This document shows, one piece after another, positions 1-9,080 of a stretch of DNA of 64,000 bases. Every line of letters begins with the position of its first letter. Position 1 is the stretch's first letter. Origin of the DNA: Pedobacter sp. AJM (lineage in GTDB: Bacteria; Bacteroidota; Bacteroidia; Sphingobacteriales; Sphingobacteriaceae); assembly GCF_002197755.1 (NCBI RefSeq), contig NZ_NHOT01000002.1:248001-312000 (forward strand), read 5' to 3'. The notes beneath the pieces were generated by a model, which saw nothing but the letters and a program-made list of their open reading frames with translations, made no database searches and was not told where the DNA came from. The position numbers and the translations under genes were made by a program.

Positions 1-1
1 A

Positions 2-64
2 CAGGCTGTTTTCCTTTTACAGAAAAAGAATGATGATTTGATTGTGCTAAAACGTTTAATTTAA
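2..64 (+). CDS. possible 3' end of a gene entering from the left
   Basis: One frame is open from the first bases of the window to a TAA at 62-64, giving a 20-residue tail ending in LIVLKRLI. It could be the C-terminus of a plus-strand gene that starts outside the window. The tail is too short to recognise, and an open frame of this length arises easily by chance in AT-rich DNA. The shared terminator at 194-224 between it and the convergent gene fits a real gene end. Confidence 0.25.
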   Translation, partial: QAVFLLQKKNDDLIVLKRLI

Positions 65-193
65 AAAACAAAAAGCAATAAGTTAACCGGATAAAAAATT
101 TCATTATGTGTTATTAATATCTGGCCAAAATAATATTTTAGCATGAAGTTGCTGTTATGTTACCATTTCTTTACATAACAGCTGGAAATAAAT

Positions 194-224
194 AAGGCCA
201 TTTCAAATCAGTGAAATGGCCTTT
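194..224. terminator. bidirectional intrinsic terminator
   Basis: Arms AAGGCCATTTCA (194-205) and TGAAATGGCCTT form a 12-bp perfect stem around a 6-base loop, flanked by A/T-rich sequence on both sides. It lies 24 bases past the stop of the minus-strand DUF2911 gene and would also stop any plus-strand transcript entering from the left. Confidence 0.75.
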
Positions 225-247
225 GAAATAATATTAATTTTCTGTTT

Positions 248-766
248 CTATTTAATAGATACCGGTACGGAAACCTTATCCCAATCTAAAGAGAAGCCAG
301 TTTTAGTAATTTTATAAACCAAACGTTCCTGAGTGGCTTTCAATACTTTGGTTTTAACATCAACACGTAAAGCATCTTTGCCTTCTTCATATTTATATGC
401 ACCCCATTGCTTTGGTTCTTTGTTAAAAATTGCCGTCCATGTTCCGCTTTCTTTAGGGATTAAAAAGAAGCTATATTTTCCAGCAGCCAATGGTTTTCCT
501 TCCACCATAATGTCTTTATCCGTTTCAAAAGTAGTGGCTTCGTTTGCACCGGCGCGCCAAACTTTATCATAAGCTTCCAAACCTCCCCAGATTTTACGGC
601 CTTTTACAGCCGGGCTGCTATAGTTAATGGTAATGGTGGCACCTTTTACTTTTCCGGTAACCGTTGCCGCAGGACTCGGTTTAGGCTGGGCATCCTGAGC
701 CATTGCACTTACAGAGAATGTAATGGCTGCAAAAAGCAGGGTGATTGATTTAATCATCTTTTTCAT
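248..766 (-). CDS. DUF2911 domain-containing exported protein
   Basis: 172 residues. An N-terminal signal peptide (about 1-23, ending VSAMAQ) is followed by a single DUF2911 domain with the typical stretches [10 protein letters not shown] and [12 protein letters not shown] near residues 54-82 and a basic/aromatic C-terminus. Members of this family are common secreted or periplasmic proteins of Bacteroidota with no known activity. It stands alone, with its own terminator downstream. The family assignment is secure; the function is unknown. Confidence 0.85.
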   Translation of the reverse strand: MKKMIKSITLLFAAITFSVSAMAQDAQPKPSPAATVTGKVKGATITINYSSPAVKGRKIWGGLEAYDKVWRAGANEATTFETDKDIMVEGKPLAAGKYSFFLIPKESGTWTAIFNKEPKQWGAYKYEEGKDALRVDVKTKVLKATQERLVYKITKTGFSLDWDKVSVPVSIK

Positions 767-797
767 ATGGTATATATTTGTTTTGTTGTTTTGAGAT

Positions 798-2489
798 TTA
801 CGAAAATAAGTTTTTAAGCCGATAAAACCATAATCCTAAAGTCGAAAAAATGATTACGGTTGCGGCACCAATTACATTTAACCAGAGGAATGACACCACA
901 TCGAATTTATAAACAGCAATTACGGCAATTTCAGAAAGGATAGCGGAAATAAATACCAGCGGGCCATCGATTTTTTTAAAATAAAAAGCCACCAGGAAAA
1001 TACCGAGAATTGGTCCGTAAAAAAGTGATCCCAAAACATTTACTGCCTCAATTAGCGAACCCATCTGGGTAGCGAACATCGCCACTGCAATAGAAAATAT
1101 ACCCCAGCCTAAAGTATGTAGTCGGCTATATTTCAACTCCGTAGTGTCATCAATTTTTTTATTGCTAAAAAGAAGATGTATATCTTTTAATGAGCAGGCT
1201 GCCAATGAATTTAATGCCGCAGAAATAGACCCCCAGCTGGCCAGGAAAATGACGGCAAATAATAATCCGATCATCCCGACAGGCAAAGTGTTTTTAACAA
1301 AGTATAGAAAGATATAATTGGTATCTGTTTTCTCGGCATTAAAGTTGGATTGGTTAATGGCTTCTTCTACCCTGCCATGCAAATCTTTAACCTCAATTTG
1401 GGTAGATTTAAATTTCGCAACAGAAGCATTTAATTCCGGTGATTGGCTTTCCTTCTGCAGGAGAATAATTTTGGATTCCTGATTAAATTTTGCCGCTAAA
1501 GCCTGATGCTCTTTTTCAAATATGGCCGCTTGTTTGGGTTGAGTTTCTTTTAAATATTGATATGACCTTTCATTGAAATAGATGGGTGCCGGTTTTAGGG
1601 AAAAGAAAGCAAATAATAAGGCTCCAATTAAAAGGATGGCAAACTGCATGGGTATTTTGACCAAACCATTCAGCAGCAAACCCATTTTGGCATTGGTGTT
1701 ATCCTTTGCGGTAATGTATCGCCCCACCTGACTTTGATCGGTGCCGAAATAGGATAGTGCCAGGAAAAACCCGCCAATCAATCCACTCCAGATGTTGTAT
1801 TTATCTTTCCAGTTGAAATCAGTAGTGATCACATTCAGTTTTCCGGATTTTCCGGCCAGGTATAGGGCATCACTGAAGCCAATTCCATTTGGCATATTTT
1901 GCACCAGTAAATAACCGGCAAAAGCCATGGTTCCTAAAATGATCAGGAATTGCAGTTTTTGGGTATGTGCAATGGCTTTTGCCCCGCCAACGTAGGTGTA
2001 AATTAAAAGGATGCCACCAGTTAGCACATTGGTGAGGTAGATGTTCCAGTTTAATACGCTGGATAAAATAATGCTTGGCGCATATATACTGATCCCGGTT
2101 GATAAGCCTCGGGAAAACAGGAAAAGCAGAGAAGTTAAAACCCTTGTTTTTTTATCGAAACGGTTCTCCAGATACTCGTAAGCAGTGTATACATTTAACC
2201 GTTGAAATATTGGAATAAAGGTTACACAAATTACAATCATGGCCAATGGCAAACCGAAATAGTATTGCACGAAACGCATGCCATCGGTATAAGCTTGCCC
2301 CGGCGCCGACAAAAAGGTAATTGCACTTGCCTGCGTAGCCATGATCCCCAGCAGCACGATGTACCAGGGCATCTTACTATCGGCCTTTAAATATGATTCG
2401 TTACTTTTTTGTCCGCGACCGATGAAAACACCGTAAACCACAACGGCTAATAACGTGAAAATGAGTACACACCAATCGATATTACTCAT
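798..2489 (-). CDS. sodium:solute symporter (SSS family)
   Basis: 563 residues with about 13 predicted membrane helices and the SSS core, including [13 protein letters not shown] near residues 245-258. The fold is that of SglT/PutP-type Na+-coupled uptake systems; the substrate cannot be read from the sequence. A charged, soluble insertion of roughly 90 residues (about 305-395, rich in K, E and Q) sits between membrane helices, as in many Bacteroidota SSS proteins. The start codon overlaps the stop of the tiny upstream membrane peptide (ATGA), so translation is probably coupled. A PIG-L deacetylase lies just upstream on the same strand. Confidence 0.85.
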   Translation of the reverse strand: MSNIDWCVLIFTLLAVVVYGVFIGRGQKSNESYLKADSKMPWYIVLLGIMATQASAITFLSAPGQAYTDGMRFVQYYFGLPLAMIVICVTFIPIFQRLNVYTAYEYLENRFDKKTRVLTSLLFLFSRGLSTGISIYAPSIILSSVLNWNIYLTNVLTGGILLIYTYVGGAKAIAHTQKLQFLIILGTMAFAGYLLVQNMPNGIGFSDALYLAGKSGKLNVITTDFNWKDKYNIWSGLIGGFFLALSYFGTDQSQVGRYITAKDNTNAKMGLLLNGLVKIPMQFAILLIGALLFAFFSLKPAPIYFNERSYQYLKETQPKQAAIFEKEHQALAAKFNQESKIILLQKESQSPELNASVAKFKSTQIEVKDLHGRVEEAINQSNFNAEKTDTNYIFLYFVKNTLPVGMIGLLFAVIFLASWGSISAALNSLAACSLKDIHLLFSNKKIDDTTELKYSRLHTLGWGIFSIAVAMFATQMGSLIEAVNVLGSLFYGPILGIFLVAFYFKKIDGPLVFISAILSEIAVIAVYKFDVVSFLWLNVIGAATVIIFSTLGLWFYRLKNLFS

Positions 2490-2590
2490 GCCCAGAATTT
2501 AGTGAAAAAATAATAAAATACCACCTGAAACACCAGGGCCAGCGCTAGTAAAATATACCAGGTATTCCAGTTTTTGAACTGATTTTTCAT
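2486..2590 (-). CDS. 34-residue single-span membrane peptide coupled to the symporter
   Basis: A short reading frame begins MKNQFKNWNTWYILLALA and ends YYFFTKFWA. It has a polar start, one hydrophobic helix of about 20 residues and an aromatic tail. Its TGA overlaps the ATG of the SSS gene in an ATGA arrangement. Small hydrophobic partners are known beside other SSS transporters (for example the DUF3311 proteins), which makes a subunit or folding partner plausible. This is inference from position and composition, not from recognised homology. Confidence 0.65.
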   Translation of the reverse strand: MKNQFKNWNTWYILLALALVFQVVFYYFFTKFWA

Positions 2591-2657
2591 TTAATTTAGA
2601 TGTGAATTCATAATTTAGGTGTCTGAAAACATAAGATAGCAATTATTCCATAATGGC

Positions 2658-5126
2658 TTACTTCCCTGCTGATATAAAATTAAAAAACAGCCTTGCTGCA
2701 CCTACATTACCTGCCGGCAATTGCCTGAAAAATGCCAGTGGTGAATAAATGAAATTCCCCTTACCGTATTTCGCATACAATGTGGCTCCTCTTAAAGGCT
2801 CTTCTCCGGTATCGTTCATTTCAAAAAGCGGTTCATATTTATCATCCCATTTATCTGGAAAATAGGCACCACGCTCCTGCACCCAGCCGTTAAAATCTGC
2901 TGCTGTAATCTTATTCGGATAGTTTAAAAGCTTATGATTTGGAACCAGGAATTTAACTGAAGCATTTTCTTCAGTAACTCTTTTTCCGCTTATGCTAAAA
3001 GGATAAACACCAAAATCCTGTAAGGCCATATCCTGGGTAGTATTGTATTGCATTACCATGGTACCACCGTTTTCTACATAGTTTTTCAAAGCCGGCTGCC
3101 AGTTCTTGATTCTCTTTTCGGTATTGATCACCCTTACCCCTGTTACAATGGCATCGTATGTAGCCAGTTTTGCAGGGTTCAAAATATCAGCTTCCGTTAA
3201 TACATCCACCTGCAAACCAGCCTGACGTAAAAACTCCGGAATCAGATCTCCTGCACCTTGAATATACCCTATTCTTTTTGCCAGCACCTTGATATCGCCT
3301 TTTAATAACCAGGTTGTTGCCGGTACAAAATATTGCAGGGAAGGCAGGTGCGGATACTGAATCAATACCTGTCCTTTTGTAAAAGTATTTTGCTCTGCTG
3401 AAAAAACAGCTTCAAGTTTATTCTGACTGCTTTTAATTTTTGATAAATCTTCAGCAGGAATTAAAAAGTCTTTAATGGTAACGGTATTTTCAGGTAAATT
3501 GATTCCGTTAAAGGTTTTGACGATCACATTTCCAATCTTAAAATCAACCTTACCATAATTGATGGATTTATTAGCCTTCAACCTCAGGGTAACGGCTAAT
3601 CCTTCTTTTTCCCTGGCAAAATATACCGGCTCGGCAAAACTTAAACCAAGTGCCGGAACAATCCTTAATTGCTCGACCACATCACCTTTAACCGGGTCTA
3701 ACTTTTTGAACGATAAAGGCAGTTTTACTTTAAATTGTTCCGTACCGATTTTAAGCGACAAAACAACATTCAGTGCAGCTTCATTCTCAGCCAAACCGAT
3801 TAAGGTATCATTGGCCACACTAAAAGTAGCTGCATTTTTTGCAGGTTTTTCTAACCAGTAGGGTTCAGTTAACCCTGCTCCTGCCGGGATTTGAATCTTA
3901 CGCTCAATGGTCAGCAGGGAATCGCCCGAAACCCTGCGGTTTAAATTATCTGTTTGGTTGATCCAATTTACCTGTTCTAACAATACCGGAACCGAGGACC
4001 GGGCAATTACATTTAAACGAAAGCTGTAACTGTTGCCTGCAATGGCTTCTGCCTGGTCGGTAACCACTTCACCCATAAAACCGGTACAGCTTAAAATAAT
4101 GTGGTCGATAGCAACTAGTTTATCTTTCCGAAGATTCGCATCCTGCAGTTCAGCAATCTTCTTGCGCAACATCAATAAACCATGTAAACTCTTATCGGGA
4201 TGGTTATAATCAAAAGACAAGAGGGTAATATCAATTAACTCATCAATGTCATTGATTCCCCTGTCAGACCAGTTCATCGGGATTCTTTCAAACAAATTTG
4301 CTTTGGCCTGATCACCTAAAACCGGCGAAAAATATTCCGTTCGTACGCCAGCCACGGCTTGTGTGCCTGCACCCTGGCTTTTGTGTAAACTTCTGCTGAG
4401 TCCTGCCAGCTCACCATAACCCAATCCGAGCTGGGCATCATACTGCCCAACAGTTGCCTTCAACTGGTTTTCGGCTGTGGTATTGGTTGATCCAAATCTG
4501 AAAGTATTCCAAAGGATGCGTTTGGGTTGCCAAACACTTACATATTTCAATTGATTGGGGAATGCCGTTTGATCTCCTGCCAATTTAAAAGCCTTTTCAG
4601 CTATCACTGCAGAAGCCGCATGTTGTCCGTGGCCTGCTGCTGCTGTTGGCGGAAAACGACAAATAATGACATCAGGTCTGAATTTGCGGATTACCCAAAC
4701 TACATCAGCCGTAAGGCTGTCGGCATCCCATTGTTTAAAGGTATCTTCTGTATTTTTGGAAAAACCAAAATCAATGGCCCGTGTAAAAAACTGCTGCGCA
4801 CCATCCAGTTTCCTTGCTTCCAGTAATTCATGTGTTCTGATTAATCCCAGGGCTGCACCCTGCTCGGTACCTAAAAGGTTCTGACCGCCATCTCCCCGGG
4901 TAAGCGACAGATAGCCGGTTTCCACGTTCTGCTCATTAATTAACCAGGAAAGTAAGCCTGTATTTTCATCATCAGGGTGGGCCGCCAGATAAAGTACCTT
5001 TGGAAGATGCTTAAGCGTTTTCAGTTCCCGGTAAATTGCTGAAGATTTCGCCGGCCGCACTTGCTGGGCAGCGCAAAAACTGACAAAGAAACTGAGGACG
5101 ATTACTGGGCTTAATTTTTTAAACAT
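2658..5126 (-). CDS. PIG-L family deacetylase, exported, multidomain
   Basis: 822 residues with a signal peptide (1-20). The N-terminal PIG-L/LmbE domain has the zinc motif AHPDDE at 49-54 and a later GHGQH element near 165. This family removes N-acetyl groups from GlcNAc-type sugars. A long beta-rich middle region follows. The C-terminal 200 residues look like a glutamine-amidotransferase/ThuA-type fold (YDAIVTGVRVINTE, then NGGTMVMQYNTT). Large PIG-L proteins of this layout are frequent in Sphingobacteriaceae. The substrate is unknown; periplasmic glycan or glycoconjugate breakdown is likely. It lies upstream of the SSS genes on the same strand, so uptake of the product is possible. Confidence 0.85.
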   Translation of the reverse strand: MFKKLSPVIVLSFFVSFCAAQQVRPAKSSAIYRELKTLKHLPKVLYLAAHPDDENTGLLSWLINEQNVETGYLSLTRGDGGQNLLGTEQGAALGLIRTHELLEARKLDGAQQFFTRAIDFGFSKNTEDTFKQWDADSLTADVVWVIRKFRPDVIICRFPPTAAAGHGQHAASAVIAEKAFKLAGDQTAFPNQLKYVSVWQPKRILWNTFRFGSTNTTAENQLKATVGQYDAQLGLGYGELAGLSRSLHKSQGAGTQAVAGVRTEYFSPVLGDQAKANLFERIPMNWSDRGINDIDELIDITLLSFDYNHPDKSLHGLLMLRKKIAELQDANLRKDKLVAIDHIILSCTGFMGEVVTDQAEAIAGNSYSFRLNVIARSSVPVLLEQVNWINQTDNLNRRVSGDSLLTIERKIQIPAGAGLTEPYWLEKPAKNAATFSVANDTLIGLAENEAALNVVLSLKIGTEQFKVKLPLSFKKLDPVKGDVVEQLRIVPALGLSFAEPVYFAREKEGLAVTLRLKANKSINYGKVDFKIGNVIVKTFNGINLPENTVTIKDFLIPAEDLSKIKSSQNKLEAVFSAEQNTFTKGQVLIQYPHLPSLQYFVPATTWLLKGDIKVLAKRIGYIQGAGDLIPEFLRQAGLQVDVLTEADILNPAKLATYDAIVTGVRVINTEKRIKNWQPALKNYVENGGTMVMQYNTTQDMALQDFGVYPFSISGKRVTEENASVKFLVPNHKLLNYPNKITAADFNGWVQERGAYFPDKWDDKYEPLFEMNDTGEEPLRGATLYAKYGKGNFIYSPLAFFRQLPAGNVGAARLFFNFISAGK

Positions 5127-5203
5127 AGCATTTGGTTTACGAGGTCAAATATGCTTAAAAAGGATTTATTTCAGGCGGTCGTAAACGAAAAAGTACATAA
5201 AGC

Positions 5204-6310
5204 TTATGCACCTTGCTTAAAAAGCGATTCCAGCAGACGAATATAGATCGTTATTCCTTCTTCAATTTCATCGATGTAAACAAATTCATCAGCTGTATGT
5301 GATCGTGCAGACTCTCCCGGTCCCATTTTTATGGAAGGCATATCCAACCATCCCTGATCTGAGCTGGTAGGTGATAAATAGGTTTTTCTGCCTAAACCCA
5401 AACCCGCCACCACAATAGGATGCAACAAGCTGATGTGGGATGGCTGTAAAATATTTGGCCTGACATTGAAGCTTGAAATGGTATGGTTGATGATGGTGTT
5501 CAGAATTTCTCTGGATGTATAATTGTGATCGAACCTGATATCCACGGTAAAGTGGCAACAGCCCGGAACAATATTATGTTGCATGCCCGCATCAATTTGC
5601 GTTACGCTCATTTTTACAGGTTGCGGGGCACCATCCTCAATCGGGAACTGATAGCTGGAAAACCAGGCAATATCCCTCATGGCTTTGTAAATGGCGTTAT
5701 CGCCCTCCTCTCTCGCGGCATGACCAGATCGACCTTTCGCCGTACAATCAATCACCATCGAGCCTTTTTCTGCAATTGCCATTTGCATGTTTGTAGGTTC
5801 ACCAACAATAGCGAAAGAAATCGGTTCCAATTCATCCAGAATACATTTGATGCCGTTTCCACCTGAAGTTTCTTCTTCCGCCGTTGCGGCTAAACAAAGG
5901 TTGAAAGGCAAATTTTCGTCTTCATAGAAATAAATGAAAGCAGAGATCAGCGATACCAGTGCAGCACCGGCATCGTTGCTTCCTAAACCATACAGCTTGT
6001 CATCGTAAACAACCGCTGCAAATGGATCACGCGTATATTGTTCATTTGGCCTTACCGTATCGTGATGTGAATTGAGTAAAATAGTAGGCTTCTGCGGGTT
6101 AAAGAATTTATTGTAACACCATACATTATTCCGCTTGCGGATGGTATTGATATGATGTTTCGTCAAATGCAATTCAATTTCATCAGCTGTTTTATCTTCA
6201 GCACCGCTATAAGATGGCATACTGATCAAGGTGGTTAAAAGAGCGATCGCTTCGTTATAAAGCCTGTTTAAATCTGGATGTGCTGTTGCCCGTTTATCTG
6301 AAATATTCAT
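5204..6310 (-). CDS. M20 family metallohydrolase, ArgE-like
   Basis: 368 residues. Metal-binding motifs of the M20 family are clear: SHHDTV at 81-86, GSNDAGA at 110-116 with the bridging Asp, and the catalytic EEE at 145-147. The dimerisation domain covers about 185-280. It most resembles the acetyl/succinylornithine deacetylases of Bacteroidota, which complete ornithine formation in arginine synthesis. The GNAT gene 12 bases upstream on the same strand supports an arginine link, because both types flank the arg cluster in relatives. None of the other arg genes is present here, so a paralogous role is possible. Confidence 0.75.
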   Translation of the reverse strand: MNISDKRATAHPDLNRLYNEAIALLTTLISMPSYSGAEDKTADEIELHLTKHHINTIRKRNNVWCYNKFFNPQKPTILLNSHHDTVRPNEQYTRDPFAAVVYDDKLYGLGSNDAGAALVSLISAFIYFYEDENLPFNLCLAATAEEETSGGNGIKCILDELEPISFAIVGEPTNMQMAIAEKGSMVIDCTAKGRSGHAAREEGDNAIYKAMRDIAWFSSYQFPIEDGAPQPVKMSVTQIDAGMQHNIVPGCCHFTVDIRFDHNYTSREILNTIINHTISSFNVRPNILQPSHISLLHPIVVAGLGLGRKTYLSPTSSDQGWLDMPSIKMGPGESARSHTADEFVYIDEIEEGITIYIRLLESLFKQGA

Positions 6311-6322
6311 GGTTCGGTTTGA

Positions 6323-6928
6323 TTAATGGATGGCTAATGATTGTTGTTTTTTATCTGCTAAAGCGGCTTGGGTGACGATTTGTTCAATGTGCTCAGGAGT
6401 AAACAGCATGGCAGTGCATAAGCAGTTACGCCGTTTTTTTCTTTTCAGAATATCGAAGTTGGTACAACTTGCGCAACCCGCCCAAAAGGCTTCATCTTGG
6501 GTAATCTGATCAAAAGTTACCGGCTCAAAACCCAGCTGGCTATTCATTTTCATAATGGCTGCGCCCGAGGTAATGCTGAATATCCTGGCCTGCGGAAAAT
6601 GACGCCTTGACAAGTTGAAAATTCTGTTTTTAATGCATTTCGCCACGCCTGAATTCCGGAACTTTGGCTTCACAATTAATCCGGAATTGGAGATGAATTT
6701 GCCATGTTCCCAGTTTTCGAAGTAGGAAAAGCCTACCCATTCACCACCACTGGTTACCGCAATAATCGCTTTGCCGGTTTCCATCTTTTCAATGATGGAT
6801 GCGGGTGTTCTTCTGGAGATTCCAGATCCTCTGATGATGGCCGAGTTCAGCGTTTCATCTACAATTTCACCTGCATAAATGGCATCTTCTTTTGTGGCAA
6901 GGCGGACAAATATTATTTGATTGTTCAT
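6323..6928 (-). CDS. GNAT family N-acetyltransferase, arginine-cluster type
   Basis: 201 residues. The GNAT core is visible as a beta-strand/acceptor part (about 5-75) and the acetyl-CoA loop KPKFRNSGVAKCIKNR near 88-103. The C-terminal part is unusual for GNATs: it carries a Cys cluster (CASC near 151, later NCLC) in a very basic context, which might bind metal. Proteins of this length and tail precede argG in many Bacteroidota arginine clusters and are suspected to perform the first acetylation of glutamate. Here the gene sits directly upstream of the ArgE-like hydrolase, probably in one transcript. Confidence 0.7.
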   Translation of the reverse strand: MNNQIIFVRLATKEDAIYAGEIVDETLNSAIIRGSGISRRTPASIIEKMETGKAIIAVTSGGEWVGFSYFENWEHGKFISNSGLIVKPKFRNSGVAKCIKNRIFNLSRRHFPQARIFSITSGAAIMKMNSQLGFEPVTFDQITQDEAFWAGCASCTNFDILKRKKRRNCLCTAMLFTPEHIEQIVTQAALADKKQQSLAIH

Positions 6929-6948
6929 TTTTCTAAAATTTCATCATC

Positions 6949-6967
6949 CACCAGGACAAACCTGGTG
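6949..6967 (-). promoter_or_regulatory. hairpin just upstream of the GNAT start
   Basis: Read on the minus strand, CACCAGG and CCTGGTG form a perfect 7-bp stem with a 5-base loop, 21 bases before the GNAT start codon. It lies in the 5' leader and has no U-tract, so a terminator is unlikely. A role in translation or as a protein-binding site is possible but unproven. Confidence 0.35.
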
Positions 6968-7164
6968 CCCTGCAAACAACAAACCCATATCTATCTGATT
7001 GTCTGCATAAAAACTTTCAAAAAAAGGATTACTAAGCATTACCGGCAAAACGAAACACACCAAAATGGAAAGCTTTTTCCCAATATGAAAAGATTGCAGC
7101 TTAACCATTCCAAAATGATTGCTTCGAATGGAAAAAATGCAGGATAGATTATATTTTAATTTCT

Positions 7165-7194
7165 GTTGATTCGCCTTTTTTATCCTTAATATTG
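7165..7194 (+). promoter_or_regulatory. Bacteroidota-type promoter of the sigma-54 activator gene
   Basis: TTG at 7165-7167, 19 bases of spacer, then TAATATTG at 7187-7194, one mismatch from TAnnTTTG. Transcription would start near 7200, leaving about a 12-base leader before the ATG at 7212. Confidence 0.55.
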
Positions 7195-7211
7195 TAGCTT
7201 ATTTCAAACCT

Positions 7212-8549
7212 ATGAACGGGATCATCCTCATCATTGATGATGAAAAAAAAATCAGCAGTTTACTGTCCAGAATTATAGAACTGGAAGGTTTTAGAACTTT
7301 GCAGGCCGCTACAGGCAAAGAGGGCTTAAAACTTTTAAAAAACAATGATGTAAGTATTGTAATTAGCGATGTAAAATTGCCCGACGTAAACGGCGTGGCC
7401 ATGGTGAAGGACATTAAACTGATCAAACCTTTTGTGGAGGTAATCAACCTTACCGCATACGGAACGATATCAGACGGTGTTTTGGCGATTAAAAATGGTG
7501 CTTTCGATTACCTGGTTAAAGGAGATGACAATGATAAAATAATCCCTTTACTTTATAAAGCAATTGAGAAAGCAAATCTGCAGCAACGTGTTGCCGAACT
7601 AGCACAAAAAATTGCCGGCAAACATCACTTCAGCACGATGATCGGTCATTCCAAAAAACTCACCGAAGCAGTTGATTTGGCGAAAAGAGTAAGCCAGACC
7701 GATACAACCGTTTTGCTTTTAGGTGAAACCGGAACCGGGAAGGAAGTTTTCGCACAATCCATTCATTATGAAAGTCCGAGGGCAGCAAAGCCTTTTGTAG
7801 CCTTAAACTGTAGTGGCTTTAGTCCTGATTTATTAGAAAGCGAACTATTTGGTTACAAAGCAGGTGCTTTTACCGGTGCGAATAAAGATAAAAAAGGCTT
7901 ACTGGAAGAAGCCAATGGCGGCACCCTATTCCTGGATGAAATAGGTGAAATGAACCTCGATTTACAAGCCAAGCTTTTGCGGGTGCTGGAAAATCAAAGT
8001 TTTATTAAAGTTGGGGATACGCACACACAACAGGTAAATGTACGCATATTGGCCGCCACCAATAAAGATCTTAAAGCAGATGCTGAATCTGGAAAGTTCC
8101 GTTCTGATTTATATTACCGCCTTTCGGTTTTCACGATCATGCTGCCGCCTTTGCGCGAACGCAAAATAGATATCCCTTTGCTGGCAAAACATTATTTGGC
8201 AGAATTTGCTGTTAAATCCAATCGGGCTCAGCTTAAAGCAGACGATAAACTGCTGGAAATATTGGAGAAACATCAATGGCGTGGTAACATCCGGGAGCTC
8301 AAAAATGTGATGGAGCGGCTGGTGATCCTATCTGACGGCGCCGAACTTAATTTATCAGCCTTACCACCAGAATTTTTTGAATTTGTGCCTGTTCAGAATC
8401 ATTTCAATCTTCATCAGATAGAAAAACAGCATATCCAGAAGGTGCTGATTCATACCAAAGGCAATAAAACGGAAACTTCCAGGTTACTGGGGATTGGCCT
8501 GACAACCTTGTATAGAAAAATTGAAGAATACGGAATTTTGGAAATATAA
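7212..8549 (+). CDS. sigma-54-dependent response regulator (NtrC family), probable Kdp regulator
   Basis: 445 residues in three parts. The receiver domain (1-120) has the acidic pocket D9-D10, phospho-acceptor D53, T81 and K103. The AAA+ sigma-54 activation domain has Walker A GETGTGKE at 171-178, the sigma-54 contact loop GAFTGA at 218-223 and Walker [11 protein letters not shown] at about 236-245. A Fis-type helix-turn-helix ends the protein ([20 protein letters not shown]). It should activate -24/-12 promoters after phosphorylation. The nearest partner kinase is the HAMP kinase at 18147-19886, and a -24/-12-like site lies before the kdp genes. No KdpE is present, so this regulator probably replaces it; that link is inference. 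Confidence 0.9.
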   Translation: MNGIILIIDDEKKISSLLSRIIELEGFRTLQAATGKEGLKLLKNNDVSIVISDVKLPDVNGVAMVKDIKLIKPFVEVINLTAYGTISDGVLAIKNGAFDYLVKGDDNDKIIPLLYKAIEKANLQQRVAELAQKIAGKHHFSTMIGHSKKLTEAVDLAKRVSQTDTTVLLLGETGTGKEVFAQSIHYESPRAAKPFVALNCSGFSPDLLESELFGYKAGAFTGANKDKKGLLEEANGGTLFLDEIGEMNLDLQAKLLRVLENQSFIKVGDTHTQQVNVRILAATNKDLKADAESGKFRSDLYYRLSVFTIMLPPLRERKIDIPLLAKHYLAEFAVKSNRAQLKADDKLLEILEKHQWRGNIRELKNVMERLVILSDGAELNLSALPPEFFEFVPVQNHFNLHQIEKQHIQKVLIHTKGNKTETSRLLGIGLTTLYRKIEEYGILEI

Positions 8550-8597
8550 ACAGGGGAAGGCAAAAGGTCATTTAAAAAAAATCATTAAATTTGGTAT

Positions 8598-8831
8598 ATG
8601 AGCATTCAATATTTATCAAATGAGCATGGACAAATCACTGCGGTTCAACTTACTATTGAAGATTGGGAAAAGATTAAAGACCTGCACCCAGAAGTAGAAT
8701 CGATTGATGCTTCTTTACCAGAATGGCATAAGGAAGTTCTGGATACCAGATTGCAATCCCTGTCCAAGGATTCAAATAAAATAGTGCCGCTATCCGCATT
8801 AATGGAGGAGCTTGATCGAAATCAGGTATAA
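8598..8831 (+). CDS. antitoxin of a type II (ParE/RelE-class) system, partner decayed
   Basis: 77 residues, acidic, beginning MSIQYLSNEHGQITAVQL and ending in a flexible tail with PLSALMEELD. Length and layout match the small addiction-module antitoxins of Bacteroidota: an N-terminal binding domain with a C-terminal helix that covers the toxin. The gene is intact, but the reading frames right behind it hold only the C-terminal half of a ParE/RelE toxin, disrupted by a frameshift. TAAATTTG at 8586-8593 matches the -10-like consensus very close to the start. It may be an orphan antitoxin without activity. Confidence 0.6.
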   Translation: MSIQYLSNEHGQITAVQLTIEDWEKIKDLHPEVESIDASLPEWHKEVLDTRLQSLSKDSNKIVPLSALMEELDRNQV

Positions 8832-8971
8832 AAAACATCTGGTCAGCCTTTACAGCTGTTTTTCCGTATTCCATTTATTTTATCATTGATGATGAACTTA
8901 GCCGGATCGTAATTATCGGCATTTTACATCAAGCCAGGAATCCGGCACTTCAGTACAATAGAAATAGATAG
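8812..8971 (+). pseudogene. remnant of a ParE/RelE-family toxin
   Basis: After the antitoxin, one frame encodes IEIRYK. One base later in a run of six A (8830-8835) the next frame continues NIWSAFTAVFPYSIYF and ends ILHQARNP plus a short tail, with a stop at 8969-8971. This is the recognisable C-terminal half of a ParE/RelE toxin. Removing one A would join the two pieces into IRYKNIWSAFTAVFPYS. The first half of the toxin, including any start, is missing. So an internal deletion and a frameshift have killed the gene. Confidence 0.65.
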
Positions 8972-9080
8972 TTTCGCAAATCATTTAAGATAGACCTTAA
9001 TGCAAGCCCTGGCAGAAACATTAAAAATATTCAATCAATTACATTATTCATTTTAAATACATTACCATTAATTCATCAGC

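Noticed and set aside
5483-5866. Plus-strand open frame of 127 codons opposite the ArgE-like gene
   Set aside because: It lies entirely within a conserved enzyme gene on the other strand and encodes no recognisable motif.
7105-7131. CCATTC...GAATGG inverted repeat between the divergent GNAT and sigma-54 activator genes
   Set aside because: Only 6-bp arms 15 bases apart; expected by chance in a gap of this size.
6704-7147. Plus-strand open frame of 147 codons overlapping the GNAT gene and the intergenic region
   Set aside because: Half of it is antisense to a conserved protein and the rest is A/T-rich low-complexity; no family features.
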